Shown here piece by piece: positions 7,501 through 16,546 of a stretch of 64,000 nt of DNA (positions are counted from its first letter, which is position 1; every line of letters begins with the position of its first letter). This DNA is from JAOZPE01 sp964601275 (GTDB taxonomy: Bacteria; Krumholzibacteriota; Krumholzibacteriia; JAJRXK01), in the NCBI GenBank assembly GCA_964601275.1, contig CAZRMV010000007.1:184939-248938 (forward strand), read 5' to 3'. The notes under the pieces are model-generated. The model was not told the DNA's origin. It ran no database searches and worked only from the letters and a program-made list of their open reading frames with translations. The position numbers were made by a program, and so were the translations under genes.

Positions 7501-10500
7501 ATGGAGAGACTTCTTCCCGCCTGGATCCTTCTCGCGTTGATCGCGCTGTTGTTGTCGACCTCGGGCCAGCACGTCCAATGGCCTTCCCTCGCGCTGCTCT
7601 TTGCCACCTTCGCCGCCCTGGGTTGGATGCGCTGGAGAAGGACGGGTCGGGCACGGCCCGGCTCCCGCCTCGAACTGGTGCTGATCACGGTCCTGCTGGT
7701 GGCCTCATTCAGCGGATTGAGATTGTCCCGCTTGGCGTCCTATGACGACGGGGTCTGGCTGCGCCGGGCGCGAGTGCGGCTCGACACCGGAGCCGAGGTG
7801 GTCCGGTCACGTCTCACCGCCCTGCAGGAGGAAGCCCAGGAAAGGGCGGAACGAGCGCTCGACGAAGGTGTGGATCTCGAGCCCCTGGCCCATCCCCTGG
7901 AACTGGGCCGATCGCGCCTGCCGGTGGGGATTTCCCGTTGGCGGGATGGGGTGATCGTCGACTGGGCGGGTCAGGTGCCCGGTCCCGAGCGGGTGCCCGC
8001 CCAGGACCGGCCTCTGCTCGTCGATCACGGATTCCGCCGCTATCTGACCGTGTCGGCACGCGATGGGGAGGGGCTCACCGTCTATTTCGACCTGAGCCTG
8101 GGCATCACCCGGGAGTTGTTCCCCCGGCTCGGGGTCGGGGTCGATCCGGGACGGCCCCTGGCCGAGCCCACCCGGCTGGAAGTGGAGCTGAGGGCCACCG
8201 CCCCGCGGGTCGAGGAGATCGCCCCGCAGCTGCAACGGGTGGTGGCGATCCCCGAGAACGACCCCTGGGTCTGGGTGGTCCTGCGCGCCCCCCTCGCGCG
8301 GGAGGAACGCCGCCTGACCCTGCAGCACGAAGGAAGGATCCTGGCCTGGATCCTCTTGGTCGCCCTGACCCTGGTGGTGGTCTGGGGGGTGCGGAGCTGG
8401 TTGGATCGAATAAAGGAGGGGTGGGGAGGAAGGTTCGCCGCGCTGCTGGTCCTGTTGTTCGTCTTCCTGCGCTTCGGCGTCGATCATTCGCGCCTGCTCC
8501 AGCTTGCCTTCGACACCGGGCACGGGGGGCTGCGCTGGTTGCTCGAGCCCGCCTATTTCGCGACCACCTGGGGGCTGGGTCTTCTGCGCAGCGTGCTCGA
8601 TTTCTTCCTGACCTCGTTGTTCATCGCCCTGGCCTCCTTTCTCGTGCTCCCGGGATGGCTGAGCTGGCTTTCTTCCCCCGGTCGCCGCGTGGTCCGGTGC
8701 GTCCAGTGGGGCGTCCTGCTTGTGGCCAGCTGGCTCGTCCTGTGCTGGGTCATGGCCCTGCAACAGGTGGTGGCCCAGAACGCCAATCCCAAACTCATCG
8801 GACTGGACGCTCCCTTCTTCACCTTTTCCTTCCAGATGTTGCACTGGGCGATGTTGCTGTCGATGGTGGCCCCGGCCGGTCTGGTCTACCTGGGGTGGGA
8901 GCGTTGGCTGCGGGAGAGAGCATGGCGCTGGCGCATCGCCCTGGCCGCCGGCGCGGTCCTCGCGGTGGCCGTCACGCTCCTGGGGCGGGTGGACGCCCCC
9001 CTGGGCATCTGGCTCTCCCTGCTTCCGCTGTTGGCCGCGGCGGTTTCCCCCGCGGTGCGGCACCCCTCGTTCTCGGTGCGGGTGGTGGCCGCCCTGGTGA
9101 TGGTGCTCTGGCTGAGCTGGGTCCAGTCCGAGGGGCTGCGAAGGGTCTATCGGGGTCTCAAGGAGGAAGTGGCCACCGAGCGCGCCCTGGACCGTCTTCA
9201 TCCCCGCGACAACTGGCGCCGGGTCCTGGTCGAGGAGTTCCTGCGCGAACTGGCGGAGAATCCCTCTCGTCTGCGCGCGATCGCCAAGGGCGAAGCGGAC
9301 CGGAGCAACGCGGCGTTCGAGCTCTGGGCCGGCAGCAGCAGCTTGAGCTCCCTGGGCTACGGTTCGCGGATCGTCCTCTTCGACGCGCAGGGGAAGGAAG
9401 TGAGCGATTTCGACCTGGGCTTGCCCTACCCGGCCCGCCCCGCCGTCGCCCCGGTGGGTTCGCCGATCGAATCGGGCCTCTACGGGGTGCAGAACGTCCA
9501 GATTCGCAGCGCCCGCGGCACCTTCCTGGTCTACCGGGGCTGGTTGGACGTGGCACGACTCTTTCCCGACAGCGATCTGGGCTGGGTCCGGGTCGACCTT
9601 CCCTACGGCACGGCGGATCCGGCCACCCCGGTCGACCTCACTCCCACCGGAGGGCCTTTGGCCCTGGGCTTCGCGGCCGGCGGTGATCTTCTCTCTCCCC
9701 GCCGGGAATTCGAGCGTCCGGTGATCTTCGGCCGTTGGGACGGGGATCGGGTCGCCGCCGCCACTGATCCGGTATTGGTCGGCCTGTCGAGGGACCAGCT
9801 TCCCGAACGCGGGGACTGGATCTCCCTCAACCGCGAGGGCAGTCCCTATCGCGCGCGGGTGGTGGAGGAAGGCGGAGAGGACCTGGCGGTCGCCTTCGCG
9901 CTGCCGACCTTGAGCGAACGTCTCCTGGATGCGGCGCGTCTGGTCGCCCTCTACCTCATCGCGGGCGCCTTGGGCCTGGTGATCCTGCTTCTCGCGGCGG
10001 CGCTCCGGGGTCCGTCGCGAAGGTGGCCGAGGGTGCTGGGGCGCCTGGGATACCAGGAACGGCTGCTCGGGGCGATCGTGGTCCTGGTCCTGCTTCCGGT
10101 GATCGTCTTCGGGGTGTTCCAGAGTCGCCGGGCCGAATCGAATCTGAGGCGGTCGAATCGGGAGGAGGTCGCCCGCCGACTGGACACCGCCCTGCGGCTG
10201 CTCGCCGATGGCCTGGAGGACGCGGTGCGCGCGAGGCTCGAGATCGACCCGCTGGAGAAACTGGTGGAGGGAGGCCTTCCCCACAAGCCGGCCCAACCCA
10301 CTCTCGTCGAACGCGACCAGGTCATGGTCTTCGATGCCTGGGGTCGACTGGTCCACGACGAGAGCGGCCGCGACCTCTCTCCTCCCTCGGCGGCCCGTCT
10401 CCTGCATCAGCTCCAGGGAGCGATCCTCTTCCTCGAGGACGATTCCAGCGGGTGGTATCTCGGCCGTCTCTTCGAGGAGACCTCCGTCGACGGACGACAT

Positions 10501-12057
10501 TGGTGGCTGTATCTCCGGCGCCGCCTGCAGGACGAGGATCTCCGCCGCCTCGCCCGCACCGTCGGAGCGGACCTGACCCTCTTCGACGGCGCGTGGGCGG
10601 TGGTCAGCAGCCGGGACGATCTGCTCAAGGCGGGCCTCGTGGTTCCCATCCTTCCCGCCGACGCCCAACGGATCCTCCGCGAAGGCGGGAGTCCTCGCTA
10701 CCTCACCACCGAGCCCGACGCCGGGCTGGTCGTCGCCCGGGGCTACGTGCGGGTACCCGGTCCCCGGGATCCCTTCCGCGGTGTGCTGGCGGCCCGGCTC
10801 TTCACCCAGGCGACCGTCGCTGCCCTCGAACAGAGGCGGAGCTATCTCTTCCTCTTCGGTCTGTCTTCGCTGGCCTTCCTGCTCGCGACGGTGGTGGGGC
10901 TGGTCGTCGCCGCGCGCACCGTCAATCCGATCCTCGTGCTGCTCGGAGCCACCGAGCGGGTCGGCGCGGGGGACTTCACGGTGCGGCTGCCCGAGAAAGG
11001 CGACGACGAGATCGGTCAGCTGACCCATTCCTTCAACCGCATGACCGAACAGCTCGAGAGCGGACAACGCGCCCTTGCGGCCCGGCGCTCCTTCCTCGAA
11101 ACCATGCTCGCCAGTCTCAGCGCGGGGGTCTTGATCCTGGACGAGAAGCTGGAGATGGTGGAAGCCAACCGAGCCGCCAGCGAGATGGGGGACGAGGCGC
11201 TGCAAGGGCTCCTCTCCCGACTGCGGGAGAAGTCCCTGGAGATCGAAGTGCAGGCCACCGAGATCATCCTCGACACCGAGCAGGGTCCCCGGACCTTGCG
11301 CACCGTGCTCTCTCCCATCCAGCTGGAAGCGGGCGACCGGGGCTGGCTCGTTCTCTTCGACGACATCACCGAACTGCTGAGCAGCCGCCGGCTGGCCCTG
11401 TACGCGGAAATGGCACGGCAGGTCGCCCACGAGGTGAAGAACCCGCTCACCCCCATCCAGCTCGCGGCGCAGATGGTGCGGCAGGCCTGCCGGGACCGTC
11501 ACCCCCGGATGAACGAGCTGGTGGACGAGAACACCCGGCAGATCGAGCGGCAGGTGGAGCGTCTGCGGGAGATCGCCTCGGAGTTCAGTTTGCTGGGACG
11601 CGCCGAGTCTCCCCTCCTCGAACCGATCGAGGTGTCCTCCCTGCTCGAGGAACTCCGCCTGCTCTATCCCACCCTGACCGAGGGGCAAGGATTGCGCATC
11701 GAGGGCGGGGAGGGCCTCTTCGTGCTCGCCAACCGCGAGGCCATGCTGAAGATCCTGACCAACCTGGTGGCCAACGCCCGGCAGGCGATGGGGGAGGAAG
11801 GCACGGTCGAGGTGGTGGCGACGCGCGAGGGAGACCGGGTGGTCCTGCGGGTTCTCGACGAGGGACCGGGGATCGCCCCGGAGGTCGAGGACCGGCTCTT
11901 CGAAGCCTATTTCTCCACCAAGAGCTACGGTACCGGGCTCGGCCTGATCATCTGCCGCAATCTGACCGAGAAGATGGGAGGGCACATCCACCTGGCCAAC
12001 CGGCGGGACGGTCGGGGGGCCGAGGCGACGGTGAGCCTGCCTCTGCACCCTCGTTGA
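7501..12057 (+). CDS. Giant NtrY-like membrane sensor histidine kinase
   Basis: This 1518-aa protein is about twice the size of typical NtrY kinases. Two membrane helices (about 1-75) precede a roughly 200-residue extracytoplasmic region. A block of about eight to nine helices follows (about 280-560), then a second extracytoplasmic region, a helix pair (about 820-880), a third extracytoplasmic region, and a final helix before HAMP (about 1135-1190). A PAS-like segment comes next. The H-box QVAHEVKNPLTPIQ has phospho-acceptor His1310, and the ATPase domain shows NLVANARQAM, DEGPGIAP and STKSYGTGLGL. These motifs are NtrY-like. The start ATG at 7501 is favoured because upstream codons overlap the previous gene; its RBS is weak. 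No response regulator is adjacent, so its partner must lie elsewhere. Confidence 0.9.
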   Translation: MERLLPAWILLALIALLLSTSGQHVQWPSLALLFATFAALGWMRWRRTGRARPGSRLELVLITVLLVASFSGLRLSRLASYDDGVWLRRARVRLDTGAEVVRSRLTALQEEAQERAERALDEGVDLEPLAHPLELGRSRLPVGISRWRDGVIVDWAGQVPGPERVPAQDRPLLVDHGFRRYLTVSARDGEGLTVYFDLSLGITRELFPRLGVGVDPGRPLAEPTRLEVELRATAPRVEEIAPQLQRVVAIPENDPWVWVVLRAPLAREERRLTLQHEGRILAWILLVALTLVVVWGVRSWLDRIKEGWGGRFAALLVLLFVFLRFGVDHSRLLQLAFDTGHGGLRWLLEPAYFATTWGLGLLRSVLDFFLTSLFIALASFLVLPGWLSWLSSPGRRVVRCVQWGVLLVASWLVLCWVMALQQVVAQNANPKLIGLDAPFFTFSFQMLHWAMLLSMVAPAGLVYLGWERWLRERAWRWRIALAAGAVLAVAVTLLGRVDAPLGIWLSLLPLLAAAVSPAVRHPSFSVRVVAALVMVLWLSWVQSEGLRRVYRGLKEEVATERALDRLHPRDNWRRVLVEEFLRELAENPSRLRAIAKGEADRSNAAFELWAGSSSLSSLGYGSRIVLFDAQGKEVSDFDLGLPYPARPAVAPVGSPIESGLYGVQNVQIRSARGTFLVYRGWLDVARLFPDSDLGWVRVDLPYGTADPATPVDLTPTGGPLALGFAAGGDLLSPRREFERPVIFGRWDGDRVAAATDPVLVGLSRDQLPERGDWISLNREGSPYRARVVEEGGEDLAVAFALPTLSERLLDAARLVALYLIAGALGLVILLLAAALRGPSRRWPRVLGRLGYQERLLGAIVVLVLLPVIVFGVFQSRRAESNLRRSNREEVARRLDTALRLLADGLEDAVRARLEIDPLEKLVEGGLPHKPAQPTLVERDQVMVFDAWGRLVHDESGRDLSPPSAARLLHQLQGAILFLEDDSSGWYLGRLFEETSVDGRHWWLYLRRRLQDEDLRRLARTVGADLTLFDGAWAVVSSRDDLLKAGLVVPILPADAQRILREGGSPRYLTTEPDAGLVVARGYVRVPGPRDPFRGVLAARLFTQATVAALEQRRSYLFLFGLSSLAFLLATVVGLVVAARTVNPILVLLGATERVGAGDFTVRLPEKGDDEIGQLTHSFNRMTEQLESGQRALAARRSFLETMLASLSAGVLILDEKLEMVEANRAASEMGDEALQGLLSRLREKSLEIEVQATEIILDTEQGPRTLRTVLSPIQLEAGDRGWLVLFDDITELLSSRRLALYAEMARQVAHEVKNPLTPIQLAAQMVRQACRDRHPRMNELVDENTRQIERQVERLREIASEFSLLGRAESPLLEPIEVSSLLEELRLLYPTLTEGQGLRIEGGEGLFVLANREAMLKILTNLVANARQAMGEEGTVEVVATREGDRVVLRVLDEGPGIAPEVEDRLFEAYFSTKSYGTGLGLIICRNLTEKMGGHIHLANRRDGRGAEATVSLPLHPR

Positions 12058-12184
12058 ACCACCGGGAAGGATCCCGGCATGGAGCCCTGGCTTGGGCCGC
12101 CGCTCCGCTGGGCGTCCGCATCCATGCCCGGAGGGGGTTGGCCGGAACCGCCGGTTCTTCGTAAGGGTATGGAGGAAGGATTTG

Positions 12185-12919
12185 TTGGGAGACGAAATGG
12201 GGTTGCCGATGGAATCGCTGCACGAACGGGGGAGCCGGCTCCTGTTGGCCTGGGTGGGGGTCCTGGCGCTCGCCATGGCGCCGGCCCCGCCGGCGGCGGC
12301 CTCGTCTCCCCTCTCGGCCCAGCGGGGCCTGTTCACCGTGGGACGTCTGCGATATCCCGGCGGCGGCGACTGGTACGGCGACCCGAGCTCTTTGCCCAAT
12401 CTGCTGACCGAGTTGCAGCGCCGCTGCGGGATTCCCTGCACCCCGCGGGATGAGGTGGTCAGCCTCGACAGCGAGGATCTCTTCTCCCACCCCTTTCTCT
12501 ATGCCACTGGGCACGGGGTGATCGATCTGTCCGAGACGGACCTGGCGCGCCTGCGGCGCTATCTCGAGGCCGGCGGATTCCTGTGGGTGGACGACAACTA
12601 CGGCTTCGATCCCTCGTTCCGCCGGATGGTCGGCAAGTTGTATCCCGATCGCCCACTCGTCCCCCTTTCCAGCGATCACCCGATCTACCGGGCGTGGTAT
12701 GTCCTCCCCGGCCTGCCCAAGGTGCACGAGCACGACGGGGATCCCGCGCAGGGCTTCGGTCTCTTCCTCGACGGCCGACTCGCCATCTTCTACTCGTGGA
12801 GCAGTGATCTCGGGGATGGTCTGGAGGATCCCCAGGTGCATGGCGATCCTCCCGAGGTCCGTGAAGCCGCGCTGCAGATGGCCATCAACATCTGCATCTG
12901 GGCCTTGACCCAACCCTGA
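12185..12919 (+). CDS. Secreted DUF4159 protein
   Basis: The 244-aa protein has a signal peptide (hydrophobic run ending PAAASS). The DUF4159 domain that follows carries FTVGRLRYPGGGDWYGDP, the LFSHPFLYATGHG segment, and the GGFLWVDDNYG motif. DUF4159 proteins adopt a GATase-like fold without a known activity and usually sit beside DUF4175, MoxR and VWA (Bat) genes. Here only the DUF4175 gene follows, 42 nt downstream. Start choice is uncertain: TTG 12185 is well placed after GGAGGAAGG (12171-12179), while ATG 12197 lacks good spacing. Both leave a usable signal peptide. Confidence 0.82.
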   Translation: MGDEMGLPMESLHERGSRLLLAWVGVLALAMAPAPPAAASSPLSAQRGLFTVGRLRYPGGGDWYGDPSSLPNLLTELQRRCGIPCTPRDEVVSLDSEDLFSHPFLYATGHGVIDLSETDLARLRRYLEAGGFLWVDDNYGFDPSFRRMVGKLYPDRPLVPLSSDHPIYRAWYVLPGLPKVHEHDGDPAQGFGLFLDGRLAIFYSWSSDLGDGLEDPQVHGDPPEVREAALQMAINICIWALTQP

Positions 12920-12961
12920 CCCCCGGCGCCGCGCCGGATCCCCATGGAGGGAGCCCCGCAG

Positions 12962-15900
12962 ATGGATTCCACCCCGCATCGAAGGTCCGAGGCCGCCGTC
13001 CTGCTGCGGCGCCTGCGGGCCGAAGCGACCCGCCTGCGGCTGCGGATCCTGGGCAATGCCCTGCTGGCCCTGTTGGCGACCGGTGGGGTGATCCTCCTGG
13101 CGGCGGTTCTGTCGGTCGAATCCTGGCCCGCGGTGGGGCCACTCGCCGCGTGGGCGGTCTGGGCCGTTCTGGCCTTCGCGGTGATCTGGATCGCGGTGGC
13201 GGAGATCGCGGTTCCCTTGCGTCACTGCTGGAGCCTGTCCGCCTTCAGCCGCCAACTGGAGCATCACGAGAAACTGGACAATCTCCTGGTGGCGGCGACC
13301 CAGTTCAGCCGCCAGGAAGGGCGGCCCTCCGGTGAGGTCTCCGCCGAACTGGTGATGGAAACCCTGCACCGGGCCCGCCGGCGCGTCGAGTCTTCCCCGC
13401 TCTCCTCGCGGATTCCCTTGGCCGGCGCCGTCTCCCACCTTGGCCTGGCCCTGGCGATCCTCTCCGCCTGGCTTTTGCTGGGGCTCTTGGCGCCGGCCCG
13501 CATCGATGCAACGTGGTCGGCCCTGAGGCATCCTTCCCTTCTCCACCGGACGGCGCCCAGCAGCGGCCTCTATACCCTCGACGGGGATCTCTCGGTTCCC
13601 TCCGGAGAGACCGCGACCCTGCGGGCGCGCGACCTGATCGGCGGCGAACCCCCCGTGGTGCTGGAGATCTCCTGGACCGGAGACTGGTGGCAGCCGGTGG
13701 AGACCGAGCTGCGCACCCCCGACCCCAGCGATCGCCCCTTCCTGGTCTGGGAGGGAAAGGTCTTGCAGGCCACCGATCCCTTCCACTATCGCTTCCGCAA
13801 GGGGAATCTGTTCACGCGCGTCCATCGGGTGGATATCCGCGAGCGGCCGGTGATCCGGTCGGTGCAGGCTCGGATCCTGCCGCCCTCCTATACCCATCGT
13901 CCCGCCGGCGACTGGAGCGAACTGGCCGGTTCGGTCGAGGTTCTCGCCGGCAGCCGGCTCCTGCTGCGCGGGGAGGCCAGCGCGCCGCTGCAGAAGGCTC
14001 GGCGGGTGGTCCAGGGGGGCGAGGCGGTGGATCTCACAGTGGACGGAAACGCCTTCGCGGATACCCTGCGGGTCCAGCACGATCTGGACTTCTCCTTCGA
14101 ACTGACCGACCGGACGGGAAGCCCGAGCGAGGCCGCGACGGTCTACCACCTCCAGGCGGTGCCCGACGATGTGCCGACGGTCCGGATCACCCACCCCGAG
14201 CCTGAGCTCGATCTGGGGCGGGATCTCAAGGTGCGGGTGGAAGGGCTTGCGATGGACGATGTGGGGTTGCGCCGGGTGGAACTGCTCTACCGGCTGCCGG
14301 CCGATTCCCGCTGGAGAAGCATTCCCCTGATCGAGAACGAACGCTCCGTCGTCGCCAATGATTCCATCGAGGACCTCCAGGTGGACGCCGGACATCGTGA
14401 ACTCGCCCTGGCCTTCACCTGGAAGTTGGGCGAGATCGAGCTCTTCCCCGGGGACGCGCTGAGCTACCGCCTCCAGGCGGTGGACACCTTTCCGAAGGGC
14501 GGTGGGCAGAAGGGACAGAGCGCGATCCACTCGTTGCGTCTTCCCACCATCGCCCAGGTGTTGACGGAACAGACGGAGAGTTCCACCACCCAGCGCGACG
14601 CCTTGGGCGAAATGCTGCGCCAGGGCGAAGAGCTCCACGAGGAACTGGAGAACCTGCGGCGGAAGCTGATGAAGAATCCGCGTCCGGACTGGTCGACCAA
14701 GCAGGAGATCGAGGAACTACTCAAGAACCAGGAAGAGTTGAGGCGGCAGGCCAAGGAAGCGTCCGAACGGATGCAATCGATGTTGGACGACTACGAACGC
14801 AACAACTCGGGAGGAATTGAACTCCTCCAGAAGATGGAAACCGTCCAGGAACTCCTCGAAAGCCTCCAGGAAGAGAGCGTGAAATCCTATCTCGATGCGA
14901 TGGACAAGGCGATGGATCAACTCTCGTCCGAGGATCTGCGCCGGGCGATGGAGGAAGCCACCAAGGGCCAGGAGGAGATGAACCGGCGGTTGGACCGCAC
15001 CATTTCGCTCCTGCGGCAGCTGCAGCGCGAGAAGGAGATGAGCGATCTCATCGAGGAGGTGAAGGAATACCTCTCTCGCCAGCAGGATCTGCAGAGTCAA
15101 CTGGAGGAGAATCTCGCCGAGAGGACTCCCGCCGGCGAGTCCCCTCCGGAGGACTCCACTTCGTCCTCGAGCGAGAGCGCCGCTGATTCCCTGGCGAGCC
15201 GCTCCGCCGCCGATTCGACCGGTCACAAACTCCAGGGCGAATCCTCCCGGGAAGGCGGTGCGCAGATGAGCGAAGAGGAGCTGGCCCGCCTCCAGGAACA
15301 ACTGGCGGAACAGACCGAAGCGCTGGAGAAACGGCTGCGGGAGCGCTTGGAAGAGCTGAAGAAGCAGATGGAATCGGGCGAGGCCGACGGCCCCTCCGCC
15401 CAACAGATGCGCCAGGCGCTGGAAGAGGCGCTGCGGCAGATGCAGAGCGGAGGCTCCTCGTCCGGCTCGATGTCGAAGGCCCGGGAGGAAATGACCGAAG
15501 GGCAGCGCGAACAGGCGCGCAAGTCGATGGAGCAGGCGATGAAGCAACTCATCTCCCTCTACCAGGTCCTGGCCAAGGGGCAGAAGGGGATGACGCAGGC
15601 GAACATGCAGGTTGCGGTCGAGAAGCTCCAGAAGACCGCCTACGACCTGTTGCAGATCAGCTTCGAGGAGGAGAAGGTCGTCCGGGCACTCGACGGTGGG
15701 GTGGACGATCAACGCTTGAGTCCCTTGACCCGGCGCCAGTTCCACCTGACGCGAAGCACCCGCCGGCTCTCCGACGAGCTGGAAGAGCTGGCCGCAAAGA
15801 ACTTCTTCGTCGGGGAGAAACTGCTCAAGAACTTGCGTGATCTCGTCGAGGCGATGGAGACCACGGTGCGGCAGATGGAATACTCCCGGCCGAAGCGGGC

Positions 15901-16546
15901 TCGTGTCGACGCGGAGACCTCCATGGGCATGATGAACCGGGTGGTCATCGGCCTGTTGACCACCGCGCAACAGCAAGGGCAGGGAAGCGGCGGAGGCAGT
16001 GCGTCGCAACAGATGCAGCAGATGGTGGACGGACAGTCGCGGCTGAATGCGATGACCGAGGAGTTGCGCCGCCGGGCCCGCGCCGGGCTCAGTGGAGAGG
16101 AACGCCGCCAACTCGCACAGCTGAAGGCGATGCAGGAGCAGATCCGCCGTCAGCTCGAGGAATTCCGCCGGACTCTGCAGGACGAGCGCAAGGTGCTCGG
16201 CGATCTCGGGAAGCTCGAGCAGGACATGCAGCGAGAGGAACGGCTGCTGGAGAAAGGCCGCCTGGAGGGGGAGGCCCGCGACCTGCAGGACCACATCCTG
16301 TCCCGCTTGCTCGACGCCGAGCGTTCGGTGCGTGAGCGCGACTTCGCCCGGCGGCGCGAGTCGAAGACCGGCAAGGAGCTCTTCGGCCGGCAAAGCGGAG
16401 AGCTTGGCCCCGGCGATGCATCGGCTTCCGAGCAACAGCTGCGCCGCTGGCGGGCTCCGGACCGGGCGCCCCGCGAGTACCAGGACGAGGTCCGCCGCTA
16501 CTTCCGGAGGATCCAGGAGGAGCTGCAGGAGGGGAAGGCGCCATGA
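12962..16546 (+). CDS. DUF4175 family membrane protein with long coiled coil
   Basis: This 1194-aa protein has two N-terminal membrane helices (about 25-80), a third near residue 155-175, and an extracytoplasmic beta-rich region. The rest (about residue 530 onward) is a very long Glu/Gln/Arg/Lys-rich coiled coil broken by Ser-rich linkers. The order matches the DUF4175 family found beside DUF4159. I chose ATG 12962, which has GGAGG 10 nt upstream, over the ATG 18 nt earlier. Its stop overlaps the next start (ATGA). A structural or force-coupling envelope role is plausible but unproven. Confidence 0.75.
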   Translation: MDSTPHRRSEAAVLLRRLRAEATRLRLRILGNALLALLATGGVILLAAVLSVESWPAVGPLAAWAVWAVLAFAVIWIAVAEIAVPLRHCWSLSAFSRQLEHHEKLDNLLVAATQFSRQEGRPSGEVSAELVMETLHRARRRVESSPLSSRIPLAGAVSHLGLALAILSAWLLLGLLAPARIDATWSALRHPSLLHRTAPSSGLYTLDGDLSVPSGETATLRARDLIGGEPPVVLEISWTGDWWQPVETELRTPDPSDRPFLVWEGKVLQATDPFHYRFRKGNLFTRVHRVDIRERPVIRSVQARILPPSYTHRPAGDWSELAGSVEVLAGSRLLLRGEASAPLQKARRVVQGGEAVDLTVDGNAFADTLRVQHDLDFSFELTDRTGSPSEAATVYHLQAVPDDVPTVRITHPEPELDLGRDLKVRVEGLAMDDVGLRRVELLYRLPADSRWRSIPLIENERSVVANDSIEDLQVDAGHRELALAFTWKLGEIELFPGDALSYRLQAVDTFPKGGGQKGQSAIHSLRLPTIAQVLTEQTESSTTQRDALGEMLRQGEELHEELENLRRKLMKNPRPDWSTKQEIEELLKNQEELRRQAKEASERMQSMLDDYERNNSGGIELLQKMETVQELLESLQEESVKSYLDAMDKAMDQLSSEDLRRAMEEATKGQEEMNRRLDRTISLLRQLQREKEMSDLIEEVKEYLSRQQDLQSQLEENLAERTPAGESPPEDSTSSSSESAADSLASRSAADSTGHKLQGESSREGGAQMSEEELARLQEQLAEQTEALEKRLRERLEELKKQMESGEADGPSAQQMRQALEEALRQMQSGGSSSGSMSKAREEMTEGQREQARKSMEQAMKQLISLYQVLAKGQKGMTQANMQVAVEKLQKTAYDLLQISFEEEKVVRALDGGVDDQRLSPLTRRQFHLTRSTRRLSDELEELAAKNFFVGEKLLKNLRDLVEAMETTVRQMEYSRPKRARVDAETSMGMMNRVVIGLLTTAQQQGQGSGGGSASQQMQQMVDGQSRLNAMTEELRRRARAGLSGEERRQLAQLKAMQEQIRRQLEEFRRTLQDERKVLGDLGKLEQDMQREERLLEKGRLEGEARDLQDHILSRLLDAERSVRERDFARRRESKTGKELFGRQSGELGPGDASASEQQLRRWRAPDRAPREYQDEVRRYFRRIQEELQEGKAP

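Noticed and set aside
12062..12077. Hairpin CCGGGA-AGGA-TCCCGG after the giant kinase
   Set aside because: Six-bp stem without T-run; not enough to call a terminator.
7807..12441. Very long minus-strand open frame opposite the giant kinase
   Set aside because: GC-rich shadow frame: no domain motifs, Pro/Gly/Arg/Gln-rich, fully antisense to a kinase with clear motifs.
11948..14638. Long minus-strand open frame across the DUF4159/DUF4175 junction
   Set aside because: Codon-bias artefact; spans two well-supported genes and has no recognisable features.
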